Shown piece after piece: positions 59,630 to 64,000 of a DNA stretch of 64,000 nucleotides; the first letter of the stretch is position 1, and each line of letters opens with the position of its first letter. A program made the position numbers and the translations under genes. The stretch comes from Candidatus Leucobacter sulfamidivorax (GTDB lineage: Bacteria; Actinomycetota; Actinomycetes; Actinomycetales; Microbacteriaceae), in the NCBI GenBank assembly GCA_016771945.1, contig QZLF01000004.1, forward strand, positions 62,001 through 126,000, given 5' to 3'. Under the pieces are notes generated by a model. The model was not told the origin of the DNA. It searched no databases and was given only the letters and a program-made list of their open reading frames with translations.

Positions 59630-60399
59630 CCGCGCATCCGCTCGGCGACACCGCCGTGCTCACGGGCCGGTCGCTGCGCCACATCCTGCGCAGCCCCGAC
59701 ACGATCGTCACGACCGCGCTCATGCCGATCGCGATGATGCTCATGTTCGTCTACGTCCTCGGCGGCGCGATCGACACGGGCGGGGGAGTCGGCGGGGGAT
59801 CCTACGTGAACTATCTCCTGCCCGGCATCCTGCTCATCACGGTCGCCTCGGGCATCGCCTACACCGCCTTCCGGCTGTTCACCGACATGAGGGGAGGGAT
59901 CGTCGAGCGCCTCCGGTCGATGCCGATCGCGCGGCCGGCCGTGCTGTGGGCGCACGTGCTGACCTCGCTCGTCGCGATCCTCGTCTCGCTCATGGTCGTG
60001 CTCGGCGTCGCGCTGCTCATGGGCTTCCGCTCGAGCGCCGGGATCCTCGCGTGGCTGGCGGTGGCCGGCATCCTGATCCTCTTCACGCTCGCGCTGACCT
60101 GGATCGCCGTGATCCCCGGTCTGACCGCGAAGTCGGTGGACGGGGCGAGCGCATTCTCGTACCCGCTGATCTTCCTGCCGTTTCTCAGCTCGGCGTTCGT
60201 GCCGACCGAGTCGATGCCGGGGCCGGTGCGCTGGTTCGCCGAGAACCAGCCCGTGACCGCCATCGTCGATACGATCCGGGGGCTCCTGGCGGGGCAGCCG
60301 ATCGGCGCCGAGATCTGGGTCGCCCTCGCCTGGTGCATCGGGATCCTCGCCGTCGCCTACCTCGTCGCGACCGCCGTCTATCGGCGCAGGGTCGGCTGA
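59626..60399 (+). CDS. ABC-2 type permease
   Basis: 257 residues with six hydrophobic segments: TALMPIAMMLMFVYVLGGAI, YLLPGILLITVASGIAYTAFRLF, LTSLVAILVSLMVVLGVALLMGF, LAVAGILILFTLALTWIAVIPG, FSYPLIFLPFLSSAFVP and LAWCIGILAVAYLVATAVY. This DrrB-like exporter half is translated in ATGA overlap with its ATPase. Confidence 0.93.
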   Translation: MTAHPLGDTAVLTGRSLRHILRSPDTIVTTALMPIAMMLMFVYVLGGAIDTGGGVGGGSYVNYLLPGILLITVASGIAYTAFRLFTDMRGGIVERLRSMPIARPAVLWAHVLTSLVAILVSLMVVLGVALLMGFRSSAGILAWLAVAGILILFTLALTWIAVIPGLTAKSVDGASAFSYPLIFLPFLSSAFVPTESMPGPVRWFAENQPVTAIVDTIRGLLAGQPIGAEIWVALAWCIGILAVAYLVATAVYRRRVG

Positions 60400-60418
60400 G
60401 ACGGGAGGGGAGAGGCGC

Positions 60419-61036
60419 TCAGCCCCGCCGTGTGAAGTTGCCGGTGAGGGGCGCGCCGTCGGCGCGGATCGAGAGGGAGTCGCCCACGCAGCCGACGATG
60501 ATCGGCGTGCTGCCGGCCGGATCGAAGATGAGCGGCGGCTCCAGCGTCGGATCGCTGACGGCGGGCTCGACCGTGTAGCTCCAGCCCGAGGTCGTGAAGC
60601 GGTTCTCGCCGTCGGAGTCCGGGATCCATTCGCCGAGGCCCGCCGCTTCGAAACTCGTGGCGATCGGCACGCCGTGCACCACCGCATCGGTCTGCATATC
60701 CCACCCCGCGCTGAAGGTCTCCTCCGTGAAGCTGAGCGTATGCGATCCGCCGAAGGCGATGGACTCGAGCGGGATGCCGAGCGAGGTGAGGTACTCCTGC
60801 GACTGCACGGCGTAGTCCGCGAGGTCGAGGGTCCACTCGCCGATCATGCAGGCGAGATCCTGGTTCACGGGTTCCTGCTCGGGGCTCGGCTCGCGCGGCT
60901 CCGGCGTGCCCTCCGCCGATTCCTCGCGCGGCTCCTGCTCGGGCCCGGACGGCGCGGCGCCGCCGCATCCCGCGAGCAGCGCGCCGATCGCGAGGGCGCC
61001 GATGAACGGGACGGCGATACGGCTCGGACGCGGCAT
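60419..61036 (-). CDS. Putative lipoprotein
   Basis: 205 residues. The signal peptide ends in the lipobox LLAGCGG. An acidic Pro/Glu linker (about residues 26-55) is followed by a domain starting DLACMIGEWTLDLADYAVQ, which reads like a lipocalin-like beta fold (TLSFTEETFSAGWDM, GWSYTVEPAV). No family is assigned. GAGGAGG precedes ATG 61036; it converges on the ABC permease gene. Confidence 0.8.
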   Translation of the reverse strand: MPRPSRIAVPFIGALAIGALLAGCGGAAPSGPEQEPREESAEGTPEPREPSPEQEPVNQDLACMIGEWTLDLADYAVQSQEYLTSLGIPLESIAFGGSHTLSFTEETFSAGWDMQTDAVVHGVPIATSFEAAGLGEWIPDSDGENRFTTSGWSYTVEPAVSDPTLEPPLIFDPAGSTPIIVGCVGDSLSIRADGAPLTGNFTRRG

Positions 61037-61101
61037 CGGATCCTCCTCGGGGTTCTGCCTCCACTCTAGATTCGGCGTCAGCTGCATGACATGGTGAATG
61101 G

Positions 61102-61983
61102 ATGACACGGCATCAAGATGACAGATCGTCCGGATCGCCCCGGGCGCCGCGATCCTTGGGCGACGAGTTCGCCGCGCTCTCCGGCGAGCGCTCGCCCGAG
61201 GCGGCGCTCGCGCGGGTGCTCGCGGACTGGGGCGCGAGGCTCCAGCGCGAGACGGGGCAGCTCGCCGAGCTCCTCGAAGCGGCTCCGGAGCTCTCGGCGG
61301 CCTGGCGGGCCTCGCACGAGAACGACGCCGTGGACTACACCATCGATCGCATCGGCGACGACGGGGCGGCGTGGTTCGCCTGGTGGGCCTATCTGCTCGA
61401 GCACGGACGGCGCCCGACCTATGCGATCGTCTCGAACCTCGACGCGCTCGGCGGCATGGACCTCGCCGCGCCGCATCATCTGGAGGGCCTCCTGGGCCGA
61501 GTCGGGCGCGGGGAGCTCTCGCTCCGGCTGATCGTCCCGGCGGAGGCGCGAGTCGGTCCCGCGGCAGAGCTCATGTCGATACTGCATCGGGCCGGTGTCG
61601 CGATCCGTGTCGGCGACGCCTCCGGCTGGTTCGCGGTGACGCCCGGTCGCGCCGCGCTGCTGCCCGCGGTCTGGGGCAGGGATCGCGATGTGGACGCCCT
61701 GATGCTGCACACGCCCAGCATCGTGGCGGCGCTCGAGCAGCTGTTCCTCGAGCGCTGGGAGGATGCCGGACCCTGGGCGGGCGACGAGGCCGCGAGCGAT
61801 CCTGCGATCGAGCTGCTGTGTCTCGGGCGCACCGATGCCCAGGTCGCCGACCAGCTCGGCATCTCCGTTCGCAGCGTGCGTCGCCGCGTCGCGGCCGAGA
61901 TGCAGCGCGTCGGCGCCGTCACGAGGACGCAGCTGGGCTTCAGGCTCGCCGAGGAGCGGTTCCCGCGCGGGGATCGCGGGTGA
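61102..61983 (+). CDS. LuxR-type helix-turn-helix regulator
   Basis: 293 residues. The C-terminal HTH reads AIELLCLGRTDAQVADQLGISVRSVRRRVAAEMQRVGAVTRTQLGFRLAEERF, typical of LuxR/FixJ output. The N-terminal part has a PLD-like TrmB/LuxR fold (AAWFAWWAYLLEHGRRPTYAIVSNLDALGG...LIVPAEARVGPAAELMSILHRAGVAIRVGDA). The signal is unknown; a possible target is the divergent lipoprotein gene or the desaturase. Confidence 0.85.
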   Translation: MTRHQDDRSSGSPRAPRSLGDEFAALSGERSPEAALARVLADWGARLQRETGQLAELLEAAPELSAAWRASHENDAVDYTIDRIGDDGAAWFAWWAYLLEHGRRPTYAIVSNLDALGGMDLAAPHHLEGLLGRVGRGELSLRLIVPAEARVGPAAELMSILHRAGVAIRVGDASGWFAVTPGRAALLPAVWGRDRDVDALMLHTPSIVAALEQLFLERWEDAGPWAGDEAASDPAIELLCLGRTDAQVADQLGISVRSVRRRVAAEMQRVGAVTRTQLGFRLAEERFPRGDRG

Positions 61984-62101
61984 TCGGCGACCGTCTCCCG
62001 GGATGTACAGCTTCCGGCATGGTGCGACCGATACGGTGGAGTCAGCGATCGGCTCCCGCCTTTGGCTCAGCCAGGGCTTTCCCTCAGTCCGACACAGAAC
62101 G

Positions 62102-63220
62102 GTGCCGACCATCGCAATCACGCATACCCCGAAGTTCGACGGGCTCGGTCCCCTCATGCCGACCAGAGCCAAGGCGGGGGACTTCCCTCCGATCGCGAAG
62201 GCGTACTCCCGGGTCTCGGAGGTCGTGCGCGAATCGGGCCTGCTGCGCCGCGCGCCGTGGTTCTACGCGATGGTCGGGGCCGGGATCGCCGCCTCGCTCG
62301 GAGGGGCCGTCACCGGGTTCATCCTGCTCGGCGACAGCTGGTTCCAGCTCCTCATCGCCGCGGCCCTCGCCATCGTCTTCACACAGATCGCGTTCCTCGC
62401 CCACGAGGCGGCGCATCGCCAGATCCTCTCCCTGGGGCCCGCCAACGATCGTCTCGCCCGTGTGCTCGCCGGAATCGTCGGGATGAGCTATTCCTGGTGG
62501 GATTCCAAGCACAGTCGCCACCACTCGAATCCGAACCGCGTCGGCAAGGATCCGGATATCGAGGTCGACACGATCTCCTTCATCGAGGAGGACGCGACGC
62601 TGGCGCGAGGTCTGCGCCGCGAGATCACGAAGCGGCAGGGATGGCTCTTCTTCCCCCTGCTCACGCTCGAGGGCCTGAATCTCCATTTCCACAGCCTCAA
62701 GTACCTGTTCAGCGCCGGATCGGTCAAGGGCCGGTGGACCGAGATCGGGATCATCGCGGCGCGTTTCTCGCTGCTGCTCATCCCGGTGTTCCTCCTGCTC
62801 CCGCTCGGCATGGCCTTCGCATTCGTTGGCGTGCAGCTCGCGGTGTTCGGCGTCTACATGGGCGCCTCGTTCGCTCCGAACCACAAGGGCATGCCGGTCA
62901 TCGCCCACGATGCGAAGCTCGACTTCTTCACCAAGCAGGTGCGCACCTCCCGCAACATCCGGGGCGGCTGGTGGGCGACCTGGCTCATGGGCGGGCTCAA
63001 CTATCAGGTCGAGCATCATCTCTTCCCCAGCATGTCCCGTCCGCATCTCGCGAAGACCCGTGAGATCGTGCGGGAATACTGCCGGACCCTGGACGTCCCC
63101 TACACGGAGACCTCGCTCTGGCGCTCCTACGCGATCGTCGTCGAGTACCTCAACCGGGTCGGGCTCGCCGCCCGCGACCCCTTCGAGTGCCCGATCACCG
63201 CCCAGTACAGGCGCGCCTGA
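62102..63220 (+). CDS. Membrane fatty-acid (acyl-CoA) desaturase
   Basis: 372 residues. Three histidine boxes are visible: HEAAH (about 101-105), HSRHH (137-141) and QVEHHLFP (305-306). They lie between paired membrane helices (AMVGAGIAASLGGAVTGFIL, QLLIAAALAIVFTQIAFL, FSLLLIPVFLLLPLGMAFAFVGVQLAVFGVYMG). It introduces double bonds into acyl chains, adjusting membrane fluidity. No strong ribosome site marks the start; GTG 62102 is chosen, with ATG 62004 or 62157 possible. A cold-shock gene follows. Confidence 0.88.
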   Translation: MPTIAITHTPKFDGLGPLMPTRAKAGDFPPIAKAYSRVSEVVRESGLLRRAPWFYAMVGAGIAASLGGAVTGFILLGDSWFQLLIAAALAIVFTQIAFLAHEAAHRQILSLGPANDRLARVLAGIVGMSYSWWDSKHSRHHSNPNRVGKDPDIEVDTISFIEEDATLARGLRREITKRQGWLFFPLLTLEGLNLHFHSLKYLFSAGSVKGRWTEIGIIAARFSLLLIPVFLLLPLGMAFAFVGVQLAVFGVYMGASFAPNHKGMPVIAHDAKLDFFTKQVRTSRNIRGGWWATWLMGGLNYQVEHHLFPSMSRPHLAKTREIVREYCRTLDVPYTETSLWRSYAIVVEYLNRVGLAARDPFECPITAQYRRA

Positions 63221-63325
63221 TCCTCCGGATCCCGTGTCTCGAACACCGCTCCAAGCCTCCGCGACGAACCTCGTCGCGGTTCAACAAGATCACAACGTGA
63301 TCCCAGACAATGAAGGAACGACGTC

Positions 63326-63529
63326 ATGGCCACAGGCACCGTCAAATGGTTCAACTCCGAAAAGGGCTTCGGCTTCATCGCCCCCGATGACGGATCCGCC
63401 GATCTGTTCGCGCACCACAGCGCGATCATGAGCAGCGGCTTCCGCAGCCTCGAAGAGAACCAGAGGGTTCAGTTCGACGCCGAGCGCGGCCCCAAGGGCA
63501 TGCAGGCGGCGAACATCACCGCTCTCTGA
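63326..63529 (+). CDS. Cold-shock protein (CspA family)
   Basis: 67 residues, complete. RNP1 KGFGFI and RNP2-like DLFAHHSAI are seen in the OB fold ([29 protein letters not shown]). It binds single-stranded RNA and DNA, melting structures at low temperature. It lies 105 bases after the desaturase with its own GAAGGA site. Confidence 0.96.
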   Translation: MATGTVKWFNSEKGFGFIAPDDGSADLFAHHSAIMSSGFRSLEENQRVQFDAERGPKGMQAANITAL

Positions 63530-63540
63530 GCGTTCTCTCG

Positions 63541-63575
63541 CGGAAGCGCGTCCGACGGTGTCGGGCGCGCTTCCG
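63541..63575 (+). terminator. Cold-shock gene terminator
   Basis: CGGAAGCGCGTCCGAC pairs with GTCGGGCGCGCTTCCG (one G-U) across a GGT loop, 16 base pairs, starting 11 bases after the csp stop. No long T-run follows. Confidence 0.7.
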
Positions 63576-63587
63576 CCGTTCACGGGC

Positions 63588-63615
63588 TGGTAGGGCATAC
63601 GGGATTCGAGCCCGC
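63588..63615 (-). other. tRNA 3'-end-like fragment
   Basis: Read on the minus strand this is a T-arm-like GCGGG-CTCGAAT-CCCGT followed by ATGCCCT-A-CCA, resembling the T-arm, acceptor strand, discriminator and CCA of a tRNA. No matching 5' acceptor strand (AGGGCAT) or anticodon arm is present upstream, so it is not a complete tRNA. Such 3' fragments are typical attachment scars of integrated elements. Confidence 0.35.
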
Positions 63616-63686
63616 GGCATCGTGCCCCTCCTCGGATGGACTGACGCTGTCGCGCATACCCCCGAAAACAGGTCAGTTCTTGCTGA

Positions 63687-63715
63687 ATAGTCACTGAGCG
63701 GTGTATGGTCACTAT
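63687..63715. promoter_or_regulatory. Possible operator of the CmtR-like gene
   Basis: ATAGT and ACTAT close a 29-bp stretch containing two copies of GTCACT (63690, 63709), ending at the start codon of the ArsR-type gene. ArsR/CmtR proteins bind near their own start; the pattern is suggestive only. Confidence 0.35.
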
Positions 63716-64000
63716 ATGCTGACCATTGCCTCTCGCGTCGACGTGATGAATCGCCTGGGCCGCGCGATGGCCGATCCGACCCGGTCGCGCATCCTGCTCT
63801 CCCTCCTCGGCGGACCCGGCTACCCGGCGAAACTCGCCCGAGACCTCGAACTGACCCGCACGAACGTTTCGAACCATCTCGCCTGCCTGCGCGGCTGCGG
63901 GATCGTGGTCGCCGAGCCGGAGGGCCGCCAGACTCGCTACGAGATCGCCGACCCCCATCTGGCCGCGGCCCTCACCGCACTGGTGGATGTGACGCTCGCC
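63716..64000 (+). CDS. cmtR: ArsR-family metal sensor of the CmtR type (cut by window end)
   Basis: 95 residues are visible without a stop. The winged helix (MNRLGRAMADPTRSRILLSLLGGPGYPAKLARDLELTRTNVSNHLACLRGCGIVVAEPEGRQTRYEIADPHLAAAL) closely follows the mycobacterial Cd(II)/Pb(II) sensor CmtR, including Cys57 and Cys61 in the LxCLRGCG motif. The third ligand, near residue 102, would lie beyond the window. Cys4 of the mycobacterial protein is Ile here. It usually controls an adjacent metal efflux pump. Confidence 0.88.
   Translation, partial: MLTIASRVDVMNRLGRAMADPTRSRILLSLLGGPGYPAKLARDLELTRTNVSNHLACLRGCGIVVAEPEGRQTRYEIADPHLAAALTALVDVTLA

Noticed and set aside
63588-63660. Complete tRNA gene on the minus strand
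   Set aside because: The 3' T-arm and acceptor strand are convincing but no 5' acceptor, D-arm or anticodon arm can be paired.

Overview
The window is high-GC chromosomal DNA from an actinobacterium. GTG starts are common, ATGA stop/start overlaps are frequent, and several genes lie only a few bases behind a TANNNT -10 box (probably leaderless mRNAs). Gene content and order (hemW-hrcA-dnaJ-rsmE; ruvAB-yajC-secDF-relA; rpsD-alaS-ruvX-mltG-aroECKB; efp-nusB-pyrRBC-carAB-pyrF-gmk) point to Microbacteriaceae, probably a Leucobacter-like genus; the genus is inference.

Layout. 1-11.3 kb: hemW (frameshifted), a GT2-GtrA glycosyltransferase, a 166-bp palindromic MITE-like element, a CIRCE operator and hrcA-dnaJ-rsmE, a large unrecognised protein, then HIT-phoH-ybeY-corC-era. 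11.4-15.5 kb: two membrane proteins and leuA (frameshifted) behind a leucine-rich leader peptide and attenuator. 15.5-23.7 kb: ruvA-ruvB behind an SOS box but with no ruvC, then yajC-secD-secF, relA and an AbiEi-like gene. 23.8-26.5 kb: a DUF349 protein divergent from rarA, then a 449-bp stretch without a visible gene. 26.9-36.3 kb: rpsD, alaS, ruvX, mltG and the shikimate genes aroE (frameshifted)-aroC-aroK-aroB. The end of aroB is duplicated around a two-hairpin insert. 36.3-40.6 kb: a small unknown gene divergent from a MocR regulator, a thioesterase, and a DyP peroxidase plus encapsulin nanocompartment. 40.7-54.5 kb: efp-nusB, a membrane glycosyltransferase, a lipoprotein, a 60-bp intergenic palindrome, and the complete UMP operon under an apparent PyrR RNA-binding loop, ending in an mIHF-guanylate kinase fusion. 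54.6-64 kb: accessory genes, namely a DMT-like transporter, a 3-methyladenine glycosylase, a glutamine amidotransferase, DUF1801 and GyrI-like proteins, a PadR-controlled ABC exporter, a lipoprotein, a LuxR-type regulator, a fatty-acid desaturase, a cold-shock protein, and a CmtR-type metal sensor cut by the window end.

Three conserved genes (hemW, leuA, aroE) each carry one indel that leaves the rest of the reading frame intact. Two of the three sit in G-runs, so sequencing error is the likeliest cause. The least explained structures are the recoded duplication at the aroB 3' end, the palindromic elements at 2.5 and 44.6 kb, the 670-residue protein between rsmE and the HIT gene, and the loss of ruvC next to a retained SOS box.
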